Shown here piece by piece: positions 33,174-39,516 of a DNA stretch of 52,180 bases (positions are counted from its first letter, which is position 1; each line of letters starts with the position of its first letter). The DNA lies in contig CAKTTB010000013.1 in assembly GCA_934613505.1 (NCBI GenBank), positions 1 through 52,180 of the forward strand, given 5' to 3'. The DNA comes from an uncultured Oscillospiraceae bacterium. GTDB taxonomy: Bacteria; Bacillota; Clostridia; Oscillospirales; Oscillospiraceae. The translations under genes and the position numbers were made by a program. The notes below the pieces were generated by a model. That model did not search any database and was not told the origin of the DNA. It worked only from the letters and a program-made list of their open reading frames with translations.

Positions 33174-33453
33174 CCCGCCCGGGCGGCGGGCCGAAGGGAG
33201 TGACGAAAGCATAACTGCGCGGCTGGCTCTGCCGAAGGAGCTGGAACACCTCACGCGCAGCGACTGGGAGCGCGTCACTGACGAGGGCATACTGGATCAG
33301 ATCGATCAGCAGATCGTGAAGCTTTATATCGTGCGCAGGCTCCCGCAGATGGACGCCGCCGCCGAGATCGGCGTCGACCGAAAAACCATCTCCCGCCGCC
33401 TGCCGCACATCTACAACACCGCCCGCCGCCTGGCACAAAGCAGCCCGCCCTGA
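33163..33453 (+). CDS. Sigma-70 region 4-like helix-turn-helix protein, up to 96 aa
   Basis: The core LDQIDQQIVKLYIVRRLPQMDAAAEIGVDRKTISRRLPHIYNTARRL is a region-4-like HTH, the part of sigma factors that reads -35 boxes. The start is uncertain: TTG 33163 gives 96 aa but has no good ribosome binding site, while GAAGGGAGTGA at 33192-33202 points to the rare codon ATA 33211 (80 aa, beginning xTARLALPKELEHL). It could regulate phage genes, possibly through the unusual late promoters; that link is speculative. Confidence 0.6.
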   Translation: MTADPPGRRAEGSDESITARLALPKELEHLTRSDWERVTDEGILDQIDQQIVKLYIVRRLPQMDAAAEIGVDRKTISRRLPHIYNTARRLAQSSPP

Positions 33454-33479
33454 GCATTACGCTCCGGGCGGGCTCTTTT
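33442..33479. terminator. Convergent bidirectional terminator
   Basis: AGCCCGCCC pairs with GGGCGGGCT, followed on the plus strand by CTTTTA and on the minus strand by GCTTTG. It closes the lysis unit and the opposing minus-strand operon. Confidence 0.7.
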
Positions 33480-33488
33480 ACATTCAAA

Positions 33489-33701
33489 TCATATTTTTTC
33501 GGCCGAAGGTTGCTCTGCTGGCATGTTTTGCCGCATATACGCATCGATCCATTTGCGGATCAGTTCATTCGGGGTCGTGCCGTTGGCTTTCGCCGTAGCC
33601 TTAAAGGTTTCCGCGATCTCCCGTTTTAGCTTGCAGGAAATCACGGACATGTTTTCTGCATCCCACTTGTTGCGAGTGCGCTTTTGCGCATCAGTTGGCA
33701 T
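33489..33701 (-). CDS. Ribbon-helix-helix regulator, Aca-like position, 70 aa
   Basis: ATG 33701 is preferred because AAGGAGG lies 9 bases upstream; the frame extends to 33728. Residues 25-60 (MSVISCKLKREIAETFKATAKANGTTPNELIRKWIDAYMR) form an Arc/MetJ-type strand-helix-helix. As the last gene of the minus operon it is well placed to autoregulate it; a 20-of-21-position palindrome lies in the operon promoter at 35633-35653. Anti-CRISPR-associated (Aca) regulators sit in the same position, but RHH proteins are also general plasmid and phage regulators. Confidence 0.75.
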   Translation of the reverse strand: MPTDAQKRTRNKWDAENMSVISCKLKREIAETFKATAKANGTTPNELIRKWIDAYMRQNMPAEQPSAEKI

Positions 33702-33724
33702 TCCTTGCCGCCTCCTTTTCTGAA

Positions 33725-34507
33725 TCATAAAAAATGAATATGGATTTCTCCGCTTCTGATTTTTGTGTTGAGAAACGCGGCCTCTGGATTCGGGGCGTTC
33801 TCAATGCTTTTCTTGCATAAATAAAGTACGATCTGCAAAGCCTGTCTGTGCGCGGCAAGCTCGGCGTTTCTCAACTCCAAAGTTGTGATCATGGCTCTGC
33901 GGATCTCTGGATTATCATCCGATAGATTTTTCAGCGCTTCGCTTACCGTATGAGATAAGCTCGAACGAACCGTTTTTTCTCCAAGATGGATTGGGATGCC
34001 GATGGTTTTGCCGGTTTCTTTGAGATACAGCAGCCGCAGCTCGTGGTCGCCGCTATTTACATCATCCTCAAGATGCACAAACACACCGTGGCACGGAGAA
34101 TCAATATACCGAAAGCCGTCGGCGAATTGCACATAAAAAGATCGGTACGGGATATGGTACAGCGCCTCGCTATCGATCTCAAACTCCTCATCTTCTTGTG
34201 CAAACAATCGTTCCTGCAAAGAACGGCCGACAATAAACACATCCTTGTTTTCAATCCATGGTGCAAGGGCGGCGATCTCTTGCGTTGCCTTTGTGGCGGC
34301 AGAAATGTTTTCGTATGTGCCAGGAGAATCGCCCATCGCAATCGCCATTGCCGCGGACATTGGTGCATAGCACCATTGATTCCATCTCGGAAGCCCGTTC
34401 TTGCCGTTCATTTCATGGAACAGTTTCATTTTCTCCCAGGCATCAGGGTATTCTTCTGTTACTCTCTGCAACAGAGCAAGCGGTGGATATGATGGATCAA
34501 TTCGCAT
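33725..34507 (-). CDS. Accessory protein, possibly AcrVA2/MobI-like, 260 aa
   Basis: An alpha/beta protein of unknown family: helical N-terminal 95 residues, a central strand-rich part (YRSFYVQFADGFRYIDSPCHGVFVHLEDD, HELRLLYLKETG, IPIHLGEKTVRSSLS) and a C-terminal helical end (QALQIVLYLCKKSIENAPNP). The order 'aromatic strand, xYID, GVFVHLE, long strand, LxLCxxxxxI' reminds me of AcrVA2-type anti-CRISPRs. That is a recollection of pattern, not an alignment. Lower GC than the phage core and coupling to a downstream RHH gene fit an anti-defence moron. Overlaps the upstream gene by 11 bases. Confidence 0.55.
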   Translation of the reverse strand: MRIDPSYPPLALLQRVTEEYPDAWEKMKLFHEMNGKNGLPRWNQWCYAPMSAAMAIAMGDSPGTYENISAATKATQEIAALAPWIENKDVFIVGRSLQERLFAQEDEEFEIDSEALYHIPYRSFYVQFADGFRYIDSPCHGVFVHLEDDVNSGDHELRLLYLKETGKTIGIPIHLGEKTVRSSLSHTVSEALKNLSDDNPEIRRAMITTLELRNAELAAHRQALQIVLYLCKKSIENAPNPEAAFLNTKIRSGEIHIHFL

Positions 34508-35261
34508 TCTTGATCTCCTCCACCTTTTCCTTGTACGCTGCCAGCGCGGACTTGTAGTTTTTTATGGCTGAAACGTCTTCATCGGAAATACTTGTTTCCG
34601 TATTATCCAGGTAAATGCGCCAGTTTCCGGGCCTTCCATAGAATTTCCCGTTCCAGCGTCCTGCCGGGTAGCATACAGGGCGTTCAGGATTTTCGAGCGC
34701 TGCTATTGCGCTCGCAACAGCGGCGCCGTCTTCTGCGAGGTGCTTTGCCATATCGCAGAAGAGCATATGATCCATCTGCGTGAAAGAGTTCTTGGATTCG
34801 AGTTCAGGGATGATCTCTTTCAGCGAGCGGATCGCATCGGAAACAGCAGAGGAAACGGCTTCTGAAAATTCTTTTGCAGTGGTATATTTGGGCGCCGGAA
34901 GTTCCTTGCTCCAACACGCGTTGAATCGAGTTCCCATATCCAGAATGCCGGACAATCCTGTTTCAAACGGAACATCCCAGCGATAGCCGCGAGATTTGAG
35001 TGCATCCTTCACGGGCCGGGTGTTCCCGGTAATGGAGATCACGATCTGCGCATTGAGAACATCAAGCCCAACGAGCGCCGTGATCGGATTCTTCGATTCT
35101 TCGGAACGCATACGCTTTGCGTAGCAGGCAGGGCATTCCGTATAGTGGTCTGCCGCCCACAGGGCCCAGCTATCAGCTTCGGCGCGGAGCCCTTTGTTGG
35201 CCGTTCTCGTAAATTCTGTTCCGCATGTTTCACATTTGCAGTAAGCTGTTGCTTTTGCCAT
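34497..35261 (-). CDS. Zinc-finger protein with DUF5710-like segment, 254 aa
   Basis: ATG 35261 follows GAGGGGG. Residues 5-50 have four cysteines (CKCETCGTEF and ECPACYAKR), a treble-clef-like zinc site. The segment ITGNTRPVKDALKSRGYRWD near residue 75 matches the 'PVKDxLKxxGyrWd' pattern of DUF5710-like modules found in plasmid and phage accessory proteins. The rest is helical with a beta insert (RWNGKFYGRPGNWRIYLDN). Likely handles nucleic acid or counters host defence; no direct evidence. Confidence 0.6.
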   Translation of the reverse strand: MAKATAYCKCETCGTEFTRTANKGLRAEADSWALWAADHYTECPACYAKRMRSEESKNPITALVGLDVLNAQIVISITGNTRPVKDALKSRGYRWDVPFETGLSGILDMGTRFNACWSKELPAPKYTTAKEFSEAVSSAVSDAIRSLKEIIPELESKNSFTQMDHMLFCDMAKHLAEDGAAVASAIAALENPERPVCYPAGRWNGKFYGRPGNWRIYLDNTETSISDEDVSAIKNYKSALAAYKEKVEEIKNAN

Positions 35262-35350
35262 GATATTTGCCCCCTCATTTTTATTATACTGCTCCAATGC
35301 GGTTGCACCGGAGCAGTTTTTGTTGGAATGGAATGTGGTGGATCTAAAAC

Positions 35351-35566
35351 TCAGATCTTCTCGCCGCAGCATACGCGATACTGGATCTCTGCGGGTATAT
35401 TGTGTTCAGTCCGCCCGCAATACCAACGGGAGAGTATCTCGCCGCTATCATCGTAGCTGGCTTTTTCGGCCAGCTTAAGAAGCCGGCTTGCAGAGTTCGA
35501 GCGGTGGAAGAAAAACATCTGGCCGTTTTCGTCGTATGCCTTAAAGAAGTATTTATACTGTTTCAT
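35351..35566 (-). CDS. Small hypothetical protein, first gene of minus operon, 71 aa
   Basis: ATG 35566 follows AGGAGG. Sequence MKQYKYFFKAYDENGQMFFFHRSNSASRLLKLAEKA then a C-terminal YRVCCGEKI: a small alpha/beta fold, aromatic-rich. It is the promoter-proximal gene of an accessory operon, a position often taken by host-take-over or anti-defence proteins. Not recognised. Confidence 0.6.
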   Translation of the reverse strand: MKQYKYFFKAYDENGQMFFFHRSNSASRLLKLAEKASYDDSGEILSRWYCGRTEHNIPAEIQYRVCCGEKI

Positions 35567-35629
35567 CTTGTGTTCCTCCTGCATTCATTTTTAATCTCCG
35601 GATCTTGCCTTGTTTTATCTTATGGCTAT

Positions 35630-35658
35630 ATTATATACTGTAATACCGTATATGTCAA
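35630..35658 (-). promoter_or_regulatory. Perfect sigma-A promoter with operator palindrome
   Basis: Minus strand TTGACA (35653-35658), 17 bp, TATAAT (35630-35635). The palindrome ATATACtGTAaTACcGTATAT at 35633-35653 fills the spacer; nine of ten arm pairs match. A bound repressor would block polymerase, and the RHH protein at the end of the operon is the obvious candidate. Confidence 0.75.
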
Positions 35659-35708
35659 GGGGTTTTCAAAATATTTTATAAAAAATAAAAACAAAAATCC
35701 ACGCAAAT

Positions 35709-35746
35709 GGGACAGAACTGTCCCGGAAGTGTCCCACAGATGTCCC
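35709..35746 (+). repeat. TGTCCC repeat array
   Basis: GGGACA (35709-35714) faces TGTCCC (35719-35724), which repeats at 35730 and 35741, an exact 11-bp period. A weak TAGACT -10 box lies at 35768-35773 before the 35822 gene, so the array may be activator or repressor sites for that operon. The remainder of 35567-35821 is AT-rich leader without a gene. Confidence 0.6.
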
Positions 35747-35821
35747 CCTCGGGAATCGGGGAAGCGGTAGACTGAGGATAGGAGCTGGCCAGCTTACTAC
35801 TTTGAATCCGGAGGATTTTTT

Positions 35822-36454
35822 ATGGAATACGCAAGCAAGGGACTCGCGGGGACTGCACTGGGCTTTGGCATCGGCGGCGCCGCGCTGGGTCTGGCAAACG
35901 GCGGACTCGGCAATCTGCTGGGCGGCCTCAACCAGAACAAGAGATCGGAAGCCGCTGACATCGCTGCAGCGGTCACGCCCGCCATGACGGTCGCCGCCAT
36001 GCTCGCCGCACGGCAGCAGGAGCCGACGTGCAGCGAGAACATGCCAGTCACGCGCTACGATCTGGAGCGCGAACAGAAGCTGGCCGCGAAGGACAGCGAG
36101 ATCGCGCTGCTCAAGGCCAACACGTACAACGACGGCAAGATGCTGGAGATGTACGGTTATATCGACGGGCAGCTCAAGGACGTCCGTGAGGCGCTGTGCA
36201 AGCAGGCCGTCCACAACCAGCGCACCGAGGATAGCTTCGCGCTGGTCAAGCAGGACGTCGAGTCCGTCCGCAAGGAAGCGCTTGACGCGGTCAAGATGGA
36301 GGCTGAGCGCCGCTGCTGCGGTGACAACTCCATCGTCACCTACGTCAACGCGACCTTTTATCCCAAGCAGGTCGCCGACGTCACCACGGGCACCGCGACC
36401 ACGGCGCAGTCGCTCTACAACCCGATCCCGAAGTGCGGGTGCTGCAACGGCTAA
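35822..36454 (+). CDS. Conserved prophage protein with Gly-rich N-terminus and coiled coil, 210 aa
   Basis: Residues 1-40 are Gly/Leu/Ala-rich and could insert in a membrane (GTALGFGIGGAALGLANGGLGNLLGGL). After a Cys (EPTCSENMPVTRYDLEREQ) comes a coiled coil to about residue 160 with CC pairs (RRCCGDN, CGCCNG). This arrangement is common in Firmicutes prophages near the integrase end. GGAGG lies before the ATG. Function unknown; may be virion- or membrane-associated. Confidence 0.7.
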   Translation: MEYASKGLAGTALGFGIGGAALGLANGGLGNLLGGLNQNKRSEAADIAAAVTPAMTVAAMLAARQQEPTCSENMPVTRYDLEREQKLAAKDSEIALLKANTYNDGKMLEMYGYIDGQLKDVREALCKQAVHNQRTEDSFALVKQDVESVRKEALDAVKMEAERRCCGDNSIVTYVNATFYPKQVADVTTGTATTAQSLYNPIPKCGCCNG

Positions 36455-36460
36455 ACGCAA

Positions 36461-36480
36461 GGGGCGGCAATAGCCGCCCC
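36461..36480 (+). terminator. Hairpin between accessory genes
   Basis: GGGGCGGC pairs with GCCGCCCC around AATA; followed by ATCCTTA, so only weak termination is expected. It may set relative mRNA levels. Confidence 0.4.
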
Positions 36481-36503
36481 ATCCTTAAAGGAGGAAATCT
36501 GCA

Positions 36504-36842
36504 ATGACAGTGACGATAGATCAGGCCATGCGCGGAGCGATGCGCTACGCGGACAACGAGGTCATCCCGCACCTGCCGGGCGGCAAGGGCATCGGGGCCG
36601 GGATCATGCTGGCGCTCATCATGGAGGGCAGCCGCGAAAAGATCCTTGCGCTGCGTGAGAATCCGGCGGTCAAGATGATGCAGATCTTTGACGACGCCGG
36701 AAACATCGACCTTGACAAGCTCTACAACGCGGCCAGGCCGCGCTTTGAAAACAAGCTGACCGTATCCGTCCCGCTGCTGGGCGATATGCGGTTTGACCAG
36801 AATGACGTCGATAAACTCTACCGGTATATCCAGGAGGCATGA
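36504..36842 (+). CDS. Conserved prophage protein, 112 aa
   Basis: AAAGGAGG precedes the ATG. N-terminal helix (DQAMRGAMRYADNEVIPHLPG), a hydrophobic Gly-rich segment (GKGIGAGIMLALIMEGS) and a C-terminal part LGDMRFDQNDVDKLYRYIQ. It occurs with the 35822 and 36847 genes as a set in Firmicutes prophages. No motif; not assigned. Confidence 0.7.
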   Translation: MTVTIDQAMRGAMRYADNEVIPHLPGGKGIGAGIMLALIMEGSREKILALRENPAVKMMQIFDDAGNIDLDKLYNAARPRFENKLTVSVPLLGDMRFDQNDVDKLYRYIQEA

Positions 36843-36846
36843 CGAG

Positions 36847-37317
36847 ATGAAAGAATATATCGAAAAGCTTTACACAAAGCTGCACGAGGCCATGCAGAAG
36901 CCCGTGACGCTGGGCAGCGCGGAAGAAGTCGGACTGTACGCGAAGACGATCTGCAGGCTCGAAAAGCTGCACGGGCACCACGACGAGCCGGAGACGGCCA
37001 CATTTGATCGCGAAACGGCGATGCAGTGGGCAGCAAACATGCAAAACGCCGACGGAACGACAGGACCGCACTGGACGATGGAACAGACAACGGCCGTGGC
37101 CGAGAGCATGGGCATTCAGGCACCTGTGGTCCCGCGCTGGGCGTGGGGCGTGACCATGAACATGATGTACTCGGACTACTACCCCGTCGCCGTAGAGTTC
37201 GGACTCAACCGCCCGGAGTTCTACGCTGCTCTGGCAAAGGCGTTCCTGCTCGATAAAGACGGCCCGGGGCCGGAACAGAAGCTCATGGCGTATTATGAGC
37301 ATATCGCAAGGAGCTGA
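36847..37317 (+). CDS. Conserved prophage protein, 156 aa
   Basis: Starts 4 bases after the previous gene. Helical N-terminus (KEYIEKLYTKLHEAMQKPVTLGSAEEVGLYAKTICRLEKL), then AANMQNADGTTGPHWTMEQTTAVAESMGI and a helical C-terminus; the NADGTTGPHWT phrase is diagnostic of a prophage family of unknown function. Last gene before the attachment region. Confidence 0.7.
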   Translation: MKEYIEKLYTKLHEAMQKPVTLGSAEEVGLYAKTICRLEKLHGHHDEPETATFDRETAMQWAANMQNADGTTGPHWTMEQTTAVAESMGIQAPVVPRWAWGVTMNMMYSDYYPVAVEFGLNRPEFYAALAKAFLLDKDGPGPEQKLMAYYEHIARS

Positions 37318-37389
37318 GAACACAGAAAAGGGACTGGACACAGAATAAACACAGTTTGCAAATTTACATTGAAAATACAGTATTTTTTC

Positions 37390-37416
37390 AGAGTTCGAGT
37401 CTCTTCAGGTCCACCA
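37390..37416 (+). other. attP: Attachment site core, tRNA 3' end
   Basis: The sequence reads as a T-arm (AGAG-TTCGAGT-CTCT), a 7-base acceptor strand CAGGTCC, discriminator A and CCA. Only the 3' end of a tRNA is present, so it is the phage copy that restores the host tRNA after integration. The complementary 5' acceptor would be GGACCTG; the isotype cannot be fixed from this fragment. It lies 200 bp from the integrase gene, as expected. Confidence 0.75.
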
Positions 37417-37422
37417 AAGATA

Positions 37423-37460
37423 AAGACGCGGGAATTTAAATTCCTGCGTCTTATTTTTTA
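37423..37460. terminator. Terminator hairpin beside attP
   Basis: AAGACGCGGGAATTT pairs with AAATTCCTGCGTCTT (15 pairs, one G-U), followed by A and six T. It separates rightward accessory transcription from the leftward integrase gene and may have travelled with the tRNA end. Confidence 0.7.
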
Positions 37461-37609
37461 TCTTTTTGGGTAGAATAGCAGTTAAAAGACGGATTATTTA
37501 TGATTGAACAAAACTTTTTGCGAGAACTGCAAGGTAGCAAGACGTAGCATATCCTAGCACGAAAATACACGGGTATGAACACAGTGACCGACACAGTAAA
37601 AAGGTGCAA

Positions 37610-38632
37610 TTAAAAGGCCGCGTCCATCTGGGCGGCGACTTTATCAATGCGGGTATCGAGGATGTCGGTGTAGATATCCATGGTGGTGGAGAGCTGCGCG
37701 TGGCCGAGGAATTTTTGAGCGAGTTTGAAGTCCACACCGGCCTCGTAGAGCGCGGTCGCGTAGCCGTGGCGGATCTCGTGCGGGGAGACGGTGATGCCTG
37801 TGCGCTTGCGGTAGGCGTCGAATTGGTCGGTGACAAGCCAGCCGGGGAGCGGACTTTTTCCGCCGTCGTTGGAAAAGATATAGCCGTGTTCCTTTTGCGG
37901 GAGCGCAGCGGCCAACGCCGGGAGCAGCGGGACGGGGCGGATGCCGGCGGCAGTCTTCGGCTCCTTGATCTGGGGCGTCGGGCCGGTATGGTAGACGCTG
38001 CGGCGGATGTAGATCCTGCCTTTCTCACGGTCAATGTCCTCGTAGCGCAAGCCCTCGGCCTCGCCGCGGCGGCAGCCGGTATAATAGATCAGGAAGGCAA
38101 ACAGGCCGAAGTCGTCGTTTAGGTTGTCCTTGATCTTCTGGATCTGATCAGCGGGCGGCGCGTGGCGGCGCTTCTGCGGAAGGTTCTTTGGGAGAAGAAC
38201 TGCCTGCGCAGCGTTAAAAGAGACGTAACCTTCGCGCTGGGCTTTATTCAGGATCTGCCGGATGATCTGGCGCTGGGTGATAACGGTCTTTTTTGCGTGG
38301 GTCTTGGCAAACTGGTTGATGTACGTCTCAATCTCTTTGCTTGTGATCGTGGCGACATCCTCCGGGCCAAACTGCGCGACGGCGCGCTCATAGGCAGGGG
38401 AATAATTGCGCAGGGAATTCGGCGCAAGCGTTGGCTCGATCTCGTTCCACCAGGCGTGGGCGACGTCGGAGAACGGGACGGTCTTTGGCTTCTCGGCTTC
38501 AGCGCGGTATGCCTTGATCTTGTTCCAGACCTCGCGGTCCGTCTTGCCGCGAAACGCTTTGCGCTTGCCGTTGACTGTGATGATGGATTCATGCAGGCCG
38601 TCCGGCCTGACGTAGTATTTGGGAATTGGCAT
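37610..38632 (-). CDS. int: Tyrosine integrase, 340 aa
   Basis: Carries out site-specific integration and excision at attP. ATG 38632 follows GGAGG; the frame is open to 38743. N-terminal Arm-like beta region (PKYYVRPDGLHESIITVNGKRKAF), a SAM-like core-binding domain (about 55-150), and a catalytic domain with R188 (TGCRRGE), H285/R288 (HEIRHGYA), H311 (LGHAQ) and the nucleophile Y321. All key residues are present, so it should be active. Confidence 0.95.
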   Translation of the reverse strand: MPIPKYYVRPDGLHESIITVNGKRKAFRGKTDREVWNKIKAYRAEAEKPKTVPFSDVAHAWWNEIEPTLAPNSLRNYSPAYERAVAQFGPEDVATITSKEIETYINQFAKTHAKKTVITQRQIIRQILNKAQREGYVSFNAAQAVLLPKNLPQKRRHAPPADQIQKIKDNLNDDFGLFAFLIYYTGCRRGEAEGLRYEDIDREKGRIYIRRSVYHTGPTPQIKEPKTAAGIRPVPLLPALAAALPQKEHGYIFSNDGGKSPLPGWLVTDQFDAYRKRTGITVSPHEIRHGYATALYEAGVDFKLAQKFLGHAQLSTTMDIYTDILDTRIDKVAAQMDAAF

Positions 38633-38651
38633 CGTAAAACCTCCAAGAATA

Positions 38652-38683
38652 CCGCTCCGGCTGATCGGGCCGGGGCGGTTTGA
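38652..38683. terminator. Hairpin between regulator and integrase genes
   Basis: CCGCTCCGGC pairs with GCCGGGGCGG (one G-U); T-rich on both sides (TTTGATTT rightward, TATTCTT leftward). It probably limits read-through from the regulator gene into int. Confidence 0.55.
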
Positions 38684-38684
38684 T

Positions 38685-39104
38685 TTATGCGCGGAACCAG
38701 CCGATCGATGGGCTGAGCACGTCGGCCACAAGCGCAAGGGCACACAGCAAAAGAATACCCAAGAGGATGAGAGTCACAAGTCGGTGCATGTGCAGGGACT
38801 TCTGCTGCTGGGCAAGCTGCGCACGAAGGGCCGCGCTCTCGGCGAGGAGTTTTTCAGCATCGGAAGACTCGGCAGGCTCGGCAGGCTCGGCAGGCGGGAC
38901 GCCGAAATGCTCATCCATTGATACGCCGAGGGATGCGCAAATCGGGCCGACGGTATCAATGTACGGCTTCGTAGTCTCGCCGCGCAGGAATTGGCTGACG
39001 GCATTGACGGATACGCCGGATTCGTCGGCGATATCCTGATTCGTCTTATGCGGCTGCATGGTGTCCTTTGCTTCGCGGCATGTTTCCCACAATTTTTCTG
39101 ACAA
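38685..39104 (-). CDS. Membrane-anchored XRE-type regulator, 139 aa
   Basis: TTG 39104 lies 7 bases after GGAGGG; ATG 39119 is a longer option. Residues 1-60 form an XRE-like helix-turn-helix (TNQDIADESGVSVNAVSQFLRGETTKPYIDTVGPICASLGV). A Pro/Glu linker (PAEPAEPAE) and a helix lead to one C-terminal transmembrane segment (LVTLILLGILLLCALALVADVL). The DNA-binding head would be tethered to the membrane, which suggests a lysogeny or stress-sensing regulator. Transcribed with int. Confidence 0.75.
   Translation of the reverse strand: MSEKLWETCREAKDTMQPHKTNQDIADESGVSVNAVSQFLRGETTKPYIDTVGPICASLGVSMDEHFGVPPAEPAEPAESSDAEKLLAESAALRAQLAQQQKSLHMHRLVTLILLGILLLCALALVADVLSPSIGWFRA
38868..38894 (+). repeat. 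Triplicate 9-bp repeat CTCGGCAGG
   Basis: Three perfect tandem copies inside the linker of the membrane-anchored regulator, encoding repeated Ala-Glu-Pro. Slippage here would change linker length in steps of three residues without a frameshift. Confidence 0.8.
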
Positions 39105-39128
39105 AAACCATCCCTCCATATATAAAAA

Positions 39129-39188
39129 CCACACCTGTGGCAGTAAGATTTCAGAAAAACCTACGCTGAAAACCAAACCGACAGGTTT
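39129..39188. promoter_or_regulatory. Operator-like palindromes upstream of the membrane-anchored regulator
   Basis: CCACACCTGTGG at 39129-39140 and AAACC-GACA-GGTTT at 39175-39188 lie in the divergent gap between the regulator and the small gene at 39373. No good -10/-35 pair was found. A GC hairpin (39257-39286) is the only other structure in the gap. Confidence 0.3.
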
Positions 39189-39372
39189 ACAAACCCAACC
39201 GGCGTATGCCATGCTTCAGATACAGACGGCTCCCGGTCGTTTGCGCGAAACCAAAGCCCGCGCCGTTGTTCGGCCAGCGGCGCGGGCAACGCCTACCCAT
39301 ATCTTACAACTTTTGGGAGGCGCGAACAAGAGGTAAAGATTAACAAAAAATGAACGCGGTTTTTGTGGAGAA

Positions 39373-39483
39373 ATGGAGACGGAGATGGAAAAGACGATGG
39401 AACAGATTGAAAACATTTTAGAGCGGGCCACACTGGATCAGCTGAAAATCATCCTGCGATTCCTGCGGAACATCATAAAATAA
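39373..39483 (+). CDS. Small helical protein, 36 aa
   Basis: GTGGAG lies before ATG 39373; ATG 39385 (GGAG upstream) is an alternative. Sequence MEKTMEQIENILERATLDQLKIILRFLRNIIK resembles the very short LExATxxQLxxIxxFI proteins seen beside repressors in Firmicutes prophages. It is the only plus-strand gene between int and the repressor. Role unknown. Confidence 0.5.
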   Translation: METEMEKTMEQIENILERATLDQLKIILRFLRNIIK

Positions 39484-39485
39484 GT

Positions 39486-39509
39486 GCCGGAACGGGAAAC
39501 CGTTCCGGC
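39486..39509 (-). terminator. Terminator of the moron operon
   Basis: GCCGGAACGG pairs with CCGTTCCGGC around GAAA; the leftward side continues ACTTATTTTAT, so it should stop minus-strand transcription from the 40295/39517 genes. It immediately follows the stop of the convergent small gene. Confidence 0.65.
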
Positions 39510-39516
39510 GGGGAAG

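Larger units (their letters stand above)
37320..37596 (+). repeat. ACACAG repeats flanking attP, probable integrase arm sites
   Basis: Five direct copies: 37320, 37338 and 37349 left of the att core and 37579 and 37591 right of it. The closest pairs are 11 and 12 bp apart. Direct repeats on both sides of a crossover core are the usual arm-type sites of tyrosine integrases. Apart from the core and hairpin, this 290-bp gap holds no gene. Confidence 0.6.

Noticed and set aside
37335..37610. Complete tRNA gene at the attachment site
   Set aside because: Only the T-arm 3' part, acceptor strand and CCA are present; upstream bases do not form D- or anticodon arms.
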